From Liolophura sinensis (Eukaryota > Mollusca > Polyplacophora > Chitonida > Chitonidae), in assembly GCF_032854445.1 (NCBI RefSeq), contig NW_027017954.1, positions 558,001 to 622,000 on the forward strand: a stretch of DNA of 64,000 bases. Direction: 5' to 3'. The translations under genes and the position numbers were made by a program. The notes under the pieces were generated by a model. The model had not been told where the DNA came from and did no database searches. It saw nothing but the letters and a program-made list of their open reading frames with translations. This document shows positions 48,501-60,500 of the stretch, in pieces (the stretch's first letter is position 1; every line of letters begins with the position of its first letter).

Positions 48501-51500
48501 GTATAACTGAGTGTATGACGAAATATACACAAAATTCCACAGACAGGGTCCGTGTTCTAATAAGCAATGTGTATACAAGAGCACAAATTCAACATACAAG
48601 TTCAGACTGAACAAGTGCTCGGTGGAGATAAGATATAACAAAGCCAGAGGCTATAAAGACACCAAAATTCAGCACAAAAGGCCTACTAAAATAATACACA
48701 GCAAAAGCATCCAAAACTCTCAATAATTCTCCTTTCTCTCCGTTTGACCTGCTTTCATGGGTCTTATATAGCCTGGTGGAATTGTCTAGAATAAGAAAAT
48801 TCCTGAACACTTGATGTAAACAAACAGGCACCGAACTGAGCGCATTCTGGAATATTCTAAGGTAGAGGCAGACAGCAGGCGCTGAACTCAGCATATGTAA
48901 ACAATGGCAAGCTAAATTTAGAAACTGACGGCAGTCGTGCACATAACACACCCACCCTTCAAGAAAAAAAAAGTTTTCCTAACTTTTTTTTAATTACAAT
49001 ATATGTTAAACAATATATGTTAAACAATAATATATACAACAAAACAACATGTAAACCACATGTAATTAAACATTTTATACACAACTTATACACGAGACAA
49101 GCAATCTGCAATAACATTATCTTTTTCCTTTACATGTTTGATTTCAAGATTGTATTCCTGCAACAATAAACTCCACCGTAACAATCTTTGATTCTTTCCC
49201 TTAACTTTCTGTAGAAACACAAGTGGATTGCGATCAGTATTTACAATCACAGGTTGTCGAAGCTGTTACATAAACTTCAAAATGTTGCAGAGCTAAAATA
49301 ACAGACAAACATTCTCTTTTAACTGTTGAATAACTTCTCTGAAACATGTTAAGTTTGCAGGGAAAGAAACAAACTGGATGATCAACACCAAGATTATCCT
49401 CCTGAAGCAAAACTGCACCTATAGCAACATCGTAAGAAACGACATCAGTTCTTGTTGGTACATCCGGAAACAAATGTGAAAACTCGAAAACAAGTTTAGA
49501 CAGTTGCTGTTGCTGAATGGGTTCCAGATGTTGCAGTTTAGAATCAAGTTTTTTTAAGACATCTGAATTCTGAAGCTTTGAAGAATTGAGCTTAGAATCA
49601 ACCAACTGTTCGCCAATATCATCTGTATTACAGCAACTCTGGTCAATGTCAGCAGCAACAGCATTAACAGAATGTACAGCAGTGTTGTCAGTGTCACTTC
49701 TGTTTACATAGGGTTTCAGCATGTTAATGTGACATAACTGACTTGATTTGCGCCGATCAGGTGTTTTAACAACATAGTTAAGCTCACTCAGCTTTTTGTC
49801 AACAACATATGGACCAAAATATCTGACATCAAAGCATTTACCAGGTACAGGTAACAATACTAAAATTTTCTTACCACGTTGAAATGACCAAAGAACAGAT
49901 TTCTGATCATATCTACGTTTCATATTCTTCTGAGTACATTCAAGATTGGCTTTAGCCAATTCACATGCTCTGACAAGCTTAGCACGAAAATCAGATACAT
50001 AATCCAAAAGATTTACATTACTTGTGTCAAACTGTTCCTTGTAAATTAACAAAGGTCCTCTAACAGTATGTCCAAATATTAAATCAAATGGAGTGAAACC
50101 CAATGATTCTTGTACAGAATCTCGAACAGCAAACATAAGAAATGGAATACGTTCATCCCAATTTTTCTCTGTATCATAACAATAAGTCTTAATCATGTCT
50201 TAATCATGTTAATGTTTGTTGAAATCTTTCAATTGCACCTTGACTTTCTGGGTGGTAGGCAGACGACTTGTCTTGTTTAATGCCTAACTGGTACATAACT
50301 TGCTGAAAAATACCAGACATAAAGTTTGAACCTTGATCAGACTGTATGTATTTGGGTAAACCAAACAGAGTAAAAAAACCTTGTTAAAGCTTTGACAACA
50401 GACTTGCTGTTTTTATTCCTTAAAGGAACACCTTCGGGGAATCTGGTTGCTGTACACAAAATAGTTAACACATACTGATTCCCAGACTTCGTCCTAGGTA
50501 GAGGGCCTACACAATCAATCAAGATTTTGCTGAATAGCTCTTGAAAAGCTGGTACAGGCTCTAATGGTGCCTTAGGAATAATCTGATTAGGCTTACCCAC
50601 TACCTGGCATGTATGACATGATTTCCAAAACTGGGTTATATCTCCCTTTAATCCTGGCCAAAAGAAGTGGTTCAGTATCCTGTAGTAGGTCTTGTTAACA
50701 CCCAAGTGACCAGCTATTGGAATTTCATGTGCCCTACGTAAAATTCCAGTTCGGTATGCGTTAGGTACAACAATCTGATGTTTAACAGCCCAGTCATCAT
50801 CAACAGATACATCAGGTGGTCTCCATTTACGCATAAGTATAGCAGACTTGACATAATAACACACAGGTTCAGATGAAATAACACAATCATCGAGAGCTCT
50901 GTCAAACAAACATGAAATTTCTGGGTCTTTATGCTGTTCAGTTACAAGCTGATGATTAGAAACATGTACTAGGTGTACAATGGTCTGATTCATCATTATC
51001 TATGCAGTCGCCTTTAGTAAACATTTGTGTAAGAACTGTATCTTACACAAAGTCCGTTACTGTGTTTTTTGCCGTTATCAGAAAGTTTGTTTGACATAGA
51101 CCTCGTTACAGCCCAAGAGGGATACAAATCTGGAATTTCTTTCTCAACAGGATCAACAGTTTGATTTAAACAAGGTTTATCAGTCACAATAGGATTAACC
51201 ATTACTTTGTCACCAGCAAGATCATTGCCAAGTAGTAGATGAATTCCTTTAAAAGGCAAAGTAGGCCTAATGCCGACAGTAACAGGACCCGGAATAATAT
51301 CTGATGACAAGTAAGCTTTGTGAAGAGGCACAGATTCAAATTCAGCAGAGCTTACACCTCATCAAATTAATACATTTGATCCAGAATATGACTCATCAGA
51401 AAATGGCAAAACATCTTGTAACAATAAAGACTGAGAAGCTCCAATATCTCTTAATACCCTGATCTTCGTATCACAAGACATGTCACTTTTAAGTGAGACT

Positions 51501-54500
51501 TTACCGTCACAAATAAATGGCTCAAAAACCTTTATAACATTATCCTGTGAATTCTGTGTACAATCTACTGGTGGAGTCTTAACATAATCAAATGCATCAA
51601 CATTGTTCACTATGTCAGACTTTCTAGCAGTAACACACAAACCAGAAGGCTTGGAGCCACCCTCTGTTCTTGCCTTCTCTTTAAAGCATAACAATTTGAT
51701 ATGACATGGCCTGGCTTCCTACAAAAATTACATGTAACCCTGCTAAACTGTCTATCAGTAAATGTATGGGTCAGACCTTCGGTGAGTAGTGTTTGAATTA
51801 ACAGGTCTTCTTTGATCCCCTGATTTGTCAAAATTTTGAGCCTGTTTTGGTGGGCCTGAATTTGAGTCAAATGAACCGCTGGAAAAGGGTTGAGGCTTTC
51901 TAATGTAGACGGCTTTTTCTGAAATGAGACCTTATGTGTAACTGTGTAAGTATCGGCCATAGTGGCTGCTGCTTCAAATGTATCAGCCTCTTTGTCCTCA
52001 ATGAAAGTTCTGACATCATCATTAATACACCTTTTAAAGTCTTCAATCAGAATAATCTGTTTCAACTTTTCATAATCATTATCTACGCTTTTAGCATAAC
52101 ACCATCGCTCAAACAATTGTTCCTTCTGCCTAGCAAATTCAATGTAAGTCTGATCTCTTTTCTCAAAATTTCTAAACTTCTGCCGATAGGCCTCTGGCAC
52201 AAGCTCATATCTTTTTAAGATAACATCTTTCACAAAATTATAATCTGCAGCCTGTTCTGTTGAAAACTCTGTGTATATATATATAGCTTTGCCAGTTAAC
52301 ACACTCTGTAAAAGGGTAGTCCAAAACGTTTTAGGCCACTCTAAATTTTGAGCAATCTTCTCAAACTGTAGAAAATATTTATCTACATTAGTCTCGCGAA
52401 ATTGTGGCACCAATCTTATGTTTCTAGCGACGTCAAATTTTGGAGGGATATCAGAAAAACTTACGCCAGACCTGTCTCCTTCTAGTTTCCTTGCTTCAGT
52501 TTCGCTCTGAAGTCTCAATTTCTCCCATTCGAACACTCTTTCATTTTCCCTTTCTCTAAATAACCTTTCATTTTCTCTTTCTTTAAACAATCTTTCATCT
52601 TCCTTTTCTTTAAACAATCTTTCATCTTCCTTTCCTTTAAACAATCTTTCATTTTCCTTTTCTTTAAACAATCTTTCTTTTTCATTTTCTTTTTCTTTAA
52701 ACAATCTTTCCTCTTCCTTTTCTTTTAAAAATCTTTCATTTTCTTTTTCTTTAAACAATCTTTCTTTTTCATTTTCTTTTTCTTTAAAAAATCTTTCATT
52801 TTCCTTTTCCTTCAGTTCTAACTCCTTCATCTGGGATCTGTCCGCGCAGAGAAAATCGGACTGTATGCATGCCGGGATACTCGAAAGAAAAATGCGACAC
52901 TTTTTTGTTGTATAATGAAAAGCCACAATATATTATTTGGGACAATGGTTTTGGTGCTGACGTCTGGAAGCATACATAATCTTTGTAACATGATCTTCCT
53001 GAAGTATTTACTTGCTTATTTGTTTGGTTGGTTTCTTTTACGCTGTACTCAAGAATATTTCACTCATACGACGGTGGCCAGCATTATGGTGGGGGGAAAC
53101 CAGGCAGAGCTTGGAGCAAGCCCACGACTATCTGCAAGATGCTGGCAGACCTTCCCACGTAGGGCCGCAGAGGAAGCCAGCATGAGCTGGACTTGAACTC
53201 ACCACCACGGTATTGGTGGTAGGGTTTCTGTATGTTCTCAGTATTTTGTGTGTGGTCAGTTATTGAAAGAAGTTCATCAATATATATTCGAATGACCGTG
53301 TTATTGCGCATGTGATTGGCTTCGTACCGATTATAGCGGTTTGATAGGTGTCAATCCAATTAATCTTTTGTGGCGATCAATCAGTGTGCTAACGTCAACA
53401 TAGACATTATAGTTTGGAGATATAATTCTTTATAGGAGTTTTTAATGTCGCGACTTGCCAATGTGTACCCATAATCACCAGTCTGGTGTCAAGCTATCTC
53501 CATGCACCTGTAATAGCGACAGCCTTTTTCGTTGAGCTCGTTCTGTTCCGTTCTTTACACATACTGAACAAGCCATTTCACTTTAAAGGAAAAAACCGGA
53601 TGAAAATAATGAGTGAGTGCGTGAGTGCTTGGGGTTTAACGTCGTACTCAACAATTTTTCAGTCATATAACGACGAAGAAATCATTAGGGTGCATGTACG
53701 TGTAATGTGCCTCCTTGTTGCAGGACGGATTTCCACCGCTCTTTTATTTAATGCTGCTTCACTGAGACGACTTGCCGAAGGCAAGTAAGCCGCCCCGCCC
53801 GAGCCATTATACTGATACGGGTCAACCAGTCGTTGCACTATCCCCTTCATGCTGAACGCCAAGCGAGGAAGTTACAACTTCCTCTTTTAAAGAGGTGTGA
53901 CTCGATCAAGGATTGATCCTGGATCTACCGGCCCCGAAGCGGACGCTCTACCAACTGTGCTATCCGGGCCGGTGAAAATAATGAAGTGAACATCAAAAGA
54001 AAGCCAGCTGAAGATTATCTCTAAAACTTACATATGTATTTCGACTTTTTTTTCGTGGAATTAAATGCTGCCACTGTTAAATGCTTGACTGTGTAAACAA
54101 TACTGCCAGTAGCAAGGCACTCTAGGGTCTCATAACATTTCTTCATTAATTTCACCTTGTAGGACCATACTGATAAAAAAAATAACATTACATAAGTAAT
54201 TTTTTACTTGTGGGTACTAAGAAATATTCCAACATTGAAAGTGGTGTTCAGTATGGAGAGAAACTTCAGAATACCTAAACATTATTATTGTTAAAATGTT
54301 AGAAATTAATTTGAAATTTTTGGACAGTTTTCAGCTGATTGTGATGAGCTATGTGTATTATTTTTATTTTAGCTTTCTTTCACTTTAAGACTCAGTTCTA
54401 TATTCATTGTTTTTTTTTTTTGCCTTAGATACACGGTATACAATGTAGTTTTCAATGGAAAACGCCCTGATAATCATGACTTGCTCTGCATACCATGTTG

Positions 54501-57500
54501 TAAATTGTTGTCTGTAAATTATAACTAAGCCACGGCATTAAAGAGTTAGGACAACAGATATCCGAAATTTTTGCAAAACTGCTGGAACATGATTAAACTA
54601 GTGACAGGAATACATGTTCATATTGATACCACTGTCTTTATCACTCTTGGTTTCAGAATGTGCGAATGGTTTTTGGGGCGGGGACTGTGCTTTGGAGTGT
54701 GGTAACTGTTATAACGGTAGTGTATGTAACAAGATGTCTGGGGAATGTCCCGTTACCCTGGGGAATTCATCGTGTGCACCTGGATACGTGTATACAGACA
54801 TAACGTGTCTCACCCGTGAGTACATCATATGAAGACATAACATTGCGCTATATCAGTTTGATATTATCAAATCTGTTTCTAGCTGCGACAAGCCACTGTG
54901 GCAGTCACTCTCGTCGAATTTGTGACTTCCTATCCTTTGAAGAGACACATTGCTGACGGGGAAAAATGTGCTGCTATTTAAGACGCTCTCTCAATAAAGT
55001 TGACGTCTACTGACATTTGTCTGACTTTGAGTGAACAATGAAATGTTCAGTTTTATCCGGGGCTTCCCTTCAACCATAAATTCACTAACGTCTCTATATT
55101 TAGATGATGGACGATGGCGCACTTTTTTGACTGGGTTATCTCCCCTTGTTGTCTAGACGACGGGAGATGTTTGGCGATTTTCAAATGTCGGAGACCTGCC
55201 ATGTAACTTCAGCTATGTAGTACAGTTCTTTGAGAATTAAGAATTCTTTATAATACATTATCGATTAAAAGGAAGATCCTATATAGTCTACTAGACCTCA
55301 ATATAATTCGCTTTCAATGTGTCATTGTTCATATGTGCGATCCACAAGCAAAGGTTGTATCGTGGAAATCTTTGTGCTGCCTGATTTACATGTTATCTCG
55401 CTTTACACCAGTGACGAATTTCCCCTTTTCAGTTCTCTTAATTGTAATTTTTAGTTAGGTCTAGTTAGGAGTCAAATGCAACTCATTTTTACATTTAGTT
55501 TAAAGGTACAGACCGTATGAAATCACTAAATACACCACTTAAAACTAGACATAAATGTACTTTAATTTATTTTTTTAAGATTTTTGTGAAAAGAATTAAA
55601 GGCGCCCAAACATTTTAATTCTAGGGTGCGCTTTACGGACCAAACTATCAGAGGTTAGGAACTCTGACATCGCAGGAAATTTTTTCGACTTTAATAACGT
55701 CAGTGAATGTTAGAATAACTCTTTTTACCCATGAGCGAAAGATTACTGAAATAATGTTACCAAATGCCTACCTTCTGGTGAACATCAGGAAAAAAGAGGA
55801 TGTAACGTCAGAGTTCCTAGATACCGTCAGTATGGCTCATAACGCCCACCATAGTTTTCAAACATTTGAATGCGTTTCAACATTCTTAAAAAAATCTGGA
55901 AATCTGCCCCTTCAACATAGACCATTAACGTAACGTGTGTCCTGGATGCAACACGGCATCGAGTTTTGTCATAGCTATTGCGAATGCTACAGAACGCTGA
56001 ACACTTGTTTTACACTCCCCTAGCGTGCGAATCCGGATCATGGGGAGACAACTGCTCCCAGCAGTGTAACCAAGGCTGTGGAACACGATGTAACATTACC
56101 AATGGGTTATGTCAGAGAGGATGCCCTGACGGCTTCGTGGATGACAGCTGTAAAGGTACATAAATATACTTTCTTACCTTTTTATTTATTTAATTGATGT
56201 TTTACGCCGTACCCACGAATATTTCATTTATGCGACCGCGGCGAGTATTATATGGTGGGATGAAACCAGACAGAGCGGGCGTTCTATGTCTGCTGTTTAA
56301 TTTTCAGAAAAACGATTGTCTTTTCATTTTTTATGAGTGGGGGGGGGGGGGTGAGGCGGGAACCAGTAATGAAAATATGTGGTGGCAGCGGAAAATGTGT
56401 TGTTAATGTTCATGTTGTTGGTTTTTTTTTTTTTTTTTGGGGGGGGGGGGGGGGGGGCTCTGTGGCTCATTTGCTTAGTGCGCTAGCGCAGCATAATGAC
56501 CCAGGAGTCTCTCACCAATGCGGTCGCTATGAGCTCAAGTCCAGCTCATGCTGGCTCCCTCTCCGGCCGTACGTGGGAAATTCTGACAGCAACTTACGGA
56601 TGGTCGTGGGTTTTCCGAGGGCTCTGCTCGGTATAAGTGAAATGTTCTTGAGTACGGCGTAAAACACCAATCAAATAAATAAATAAATCTATTACCAATT
56701 CTTGTTACTGTTATTGTCATTACAGCAGTCCCAATTTCAAACATGATGGTCGGGAGAGTCACAGGGAGCGTGACTGGTGTTCTTGTAGCCTGTACCATTG
56801 TTGTTGCAGTAATCATCATTTACAGGTAACTCGGTTAAACGCGTTACTTCTGTTAACACCTTCTCTCAAGCAAAGATGTTTAACGGAGCGGATAATTCCA
56901 GTGATTTTGTACACGTACTGTTACGGGACTGGTTGACCCAGTGTCAGTATAATGTGATTGGGTAGGGTGGTTGATAGTTCAGTGGCGGCAGAACTTTGGT
57001 AGCGTGGATGGGCGGGTCGCGGGTCAAGACAGCGCCAGCTGAATTGTCAGTGCTTGTAGTCATGTAACGAAATTCTGGCGACAGGATCATGAACCTGCTT
57101 CAGACTTATTGAGTGCTATAAAAGGAAATGTAAAGTATGGTTTTAAGGATTATGAAACAAAAGATATGCCAAAACAAAACAATTGAGAACATTGTTTCGC
57201 TCTTAAAGCATAGTTTATATTAATGTTATTAATCCTTCTGTTTTATGCATGTATTGCGTCAGTGGTCGGGAACATACTGAGAACGCAGGAACAGCTTAGC
57301 GCCCCCAACGCGGGTTCCCCAGTTCGGGCTGTTTCCTCAAAGGAGGTGTTTTTTTAACAGATATCCCAATTGACACCACAACAACAAGCTACTTAATTTC
57401 CGGTCGAGACATGAGAAAATTGTGGCTTAAAACCCTCTTTATCCCCCCACCCCCCACTCCTACACACACACTTAATAAGAAAGCGGACAAGCTTTTGGGT

Positions 57501-60500
57501 CCTTGAATAGGTCAGGCCACACCCCATACTGCATATTAAAGAAATTAAAGCCAAGCGATTTATGTAGACTTTAAGTTAACTTTTGTCTAAACTTTGGTAT
57601 TACCCCTAATCTTAGATTTGAATTTAACCACAAATTATCAATCTGTCTTGAAGATCTCTGACAATTCTTAATATTACTGAGTAATTAAATAAATGTCTCA
57701 TTAAGTTTAAGATAGCTTGGTAATTCTGGGGCCAGCTGGACCCGATGGTCTCGTCTTTGTGGTTGTCTTTGAAGATTATAAGAATTAGCATGCTTATGAT
57801 TATTGTATATATTATACATAAACATGCACCAGTATTTTATGTATCCCGTTAGGGTTATTTTGATCAGGCGGTTGTACGGCACAAAAACTTACACCCAACC
57901 CCCCCCCCCCCCCCCCCCACCGTCCTCAACAAACAAAACCAAAAAAGGCATGCGAGTTAAAATGTTTACAAGTTCTGCCCTACATCCAAACGTCTCTGTG
58001 TTGTTTAAAGGAGAAGAAAACTTAAAAATATGACACTATAGGCTGAAAAGAGCACATTTCCATCTGGTGGTGCCGGCTGCATATTTTTGCGACTTTTCCT
58101 CGACATACACGTAAAGCCTGAAAACGGCAATGATGGCATAAATCGCTGAGTCCATGGCGTTCTCCATCTTCAACACCCTAACATTTATGCTCGGAGTGTG
58201 TTGCCTCTCAGCCAATGAATGTCGTTAAAACTGACGGCTTGTTCGTGTAAACTCGGAACCTACGTCCAACATTCCGGCTTCCCGATCATCAAGCGGAAAA
58301 CGAACTGTACTGTTCGCTATCTTTTGGGAAGAAGAGTTCTACCGAAAATGTACGAACTGCACTTCGGTTTCCGACAGCTATTCTCTTAACACAGAAGACT
58401 TCAGGACTAGTACTTAGGCAAAATGGAATCGCCCAGAGCAGATTTTGGCGCTGAATTTATTCATAATTTATCAGCTTGAGGTACATATTGGAATTTTTTA
58501 TGGCGTGCCCCTGCATGGTAAATGGTATTTGATTGATATTTAAATTTTCTTCTCCTTTGATGAGGAGGCGTCATCCGTCAACAAGTAAGTCACAGGCCCA
58601 CGTTTCCCTGTCAGTGAGGACAATGGGTGACATTCAACCAGATGTCGAGGATCAACAGAGCAATATAGGTAAGAAAATAAAAACCAACAGTTCTTTAAAG
58701 TCACACTAAAGAAGACAAATTTTGAGAGAAGCCTAAAGCAGGGAAATAAAAATAAAAACTTGTCATTTAGCTACACAACTGGTTACCTTATTCACTATAA
58801 GCACGAGATATATCAACCCTGACTTTTAAAAGTCTAACATACCAAACTTAGAGACATAAATTAAGAACAAAGTAGCTTTTTTAATGGTTAACTGTTGGAA
58901 GAGTGGCTGTATGGTCACTGAAGATTTTACATCTACATGACAGGTAATTGCATTCGGTAGGGGAGTTTTGAGTTCGAACCTGTTAATCATATTAGCAATG
59001 TTGATTTAACTTTCAGAATATGAAGCAGAGGACCCGGAAGCTCACATAGCCCCAGAGGATCCCGAGGCAACAACGTACGAGAATCACTTGAGCACGTCAG
59101 TTCCTGTAGAGGAATTCTGGGACTACATCCAAGAGAAAATGGCAGCCAATGGTTTCAAAGCCGAGTTCGCAGTAAGCTGCTAGATTATTTTGCTGTATCA
59201 GACATGGTGACTTAAGAATACCTGCCCTAAATCACGACACTTTTTTAGAATGTATTCATTAGTTAACGCCTGAACATCTGCTGTTAACATTTATTAACGA
59301 TAACAACCTGAATGCGGATGGTCGAGGAATTTACTCGAGTTTTGCCCGGTTTCCTCCCAGCATTATGCTGGTCGCTGTCTTACAAGTGAAACATTCTCTT
59401 GAATGGCAAAGACCAAACAACTAACTAAATGAATGTTAAAACCAATATATAGGTCTTGGTTAACGCTAACCATTATGACTTTAACGTAAACGTAAATATC
59501 GCTGTGAGGAAAATATTTTGAACTCATTGTCTTTTGTTTACATATTATGCTTAAGCTATTGTTGCTTTTTTTTGTTAGAAATTTCCCGCCGGACTCCATG
59601 CCAAAGCTGAAGTGGCAAACCTTCCGTACAACAAGGCTAAAAGTCGCTACAAGAATCTTGTCGCATGTAAGCATCTGTGTTTGGTAATAAAGTGAAGAAG
59701 CAATATAGCAATAATTACAGTAACACATCAAGCAATAAGCCTTCAGTGGTATTGAATCCATTTTTCCAGTCTAAACCATATGCCTTATTTCCCCTATACT
59801 GAATATCCTTAATTAGGACCGACATGTATAGCCATCCAATTAACACTCGCAATAAATGATATTCCGTCATATGCCCAATAGCTTTAATTGCGCAGCCATA
59901 AAAAGGTTAGGTCAGATCCGAAAGCAAAGATTTACTTTTTTTGAATGAAATAAACCCTGTATTTTTATCTGTACTATCGTTGAAATCTTTCTTTCTGTAT
60001 CATCTGAAAGCATTTTTTATATCTTTGATCCACAGATCATACAAATATATGCCCTGTTGCAAGCTAGTTACATGTACAACCCGTTGTTGTGATATTCAAA
60101 ACAATACTATCCCGTTAACTGTGTGCTTGTGACAAACTCTTGCTAATGCAGTGTATTAGGCCGTCCCATGACAAGACCACCGTTATCCTTTTTTGTGTGA
60201 AGTAAGAGACGTTCAAATATTTATCATTGAAATATGCATGTATTAAATAAAATTAAGCATCTTTTAAACAGTTGTCACAGGGACGCATGGGTAGAATTTA
60301 ACGGTTTTTGTCCCCGAACTGCTGACAGTGGATCCCCCACCACCCCCGCCTCTGTCAATCCATCTATCAAGTCAGTCAGTCAGTTAGGAAACACTTTCCG
60401 GACAACTGTCGTATAACACTTCCATCATATTAAACTAATACCTTACGCAACGCTTCACTCTGACTAATTTCTTTGTGCAAACCTCTGTAATCTTCGATCT

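Larger units (their letters stand above)
48194..52829 (-). mobile_element. Gmr1-like Ty3/gypsy retrotransposon, defective, 5' LTR and RT missing
   Basis: Reading on the - strand: gag-like ORF, protease, integrase, GPY/F module, then RNase H, polypurine tract and 3' LTR. Integrase upstream of RNase H is the hallmark of the Gmr1 lineage and unlike ordinary gypsy elements. The reverse transcriptase is missing between residues that start the RT region and the RNase H. There is no LTR at the right end: gag joins directly to a piece of host EGF exon at about 52829. Frameshifts and stops are listed under the parts. It cannot be autonomous. Confidence 0.85.
52825..55222 (+). repeat. duplicated segment B
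   Basis: Copy of 46064-48193. Starts in the middle of the donor-less EGF exon, immediately after the truncated gag, and ends where segment A has the LTR insertion (GTAGTACAGT). It has a SINE B (53608-53972) not present in A. Confidence 0.93.

Noticed and set aside
51934-52218. Open frame of 94 codons on the + strand inside the retrotransposon
   Set aside because: Antisense shadow of the gag capsid region.
55703-55933. Open frame of 76 codons just before the last EGF exon
   Set aside because: It lies inside a palindromic MITE (family M2).
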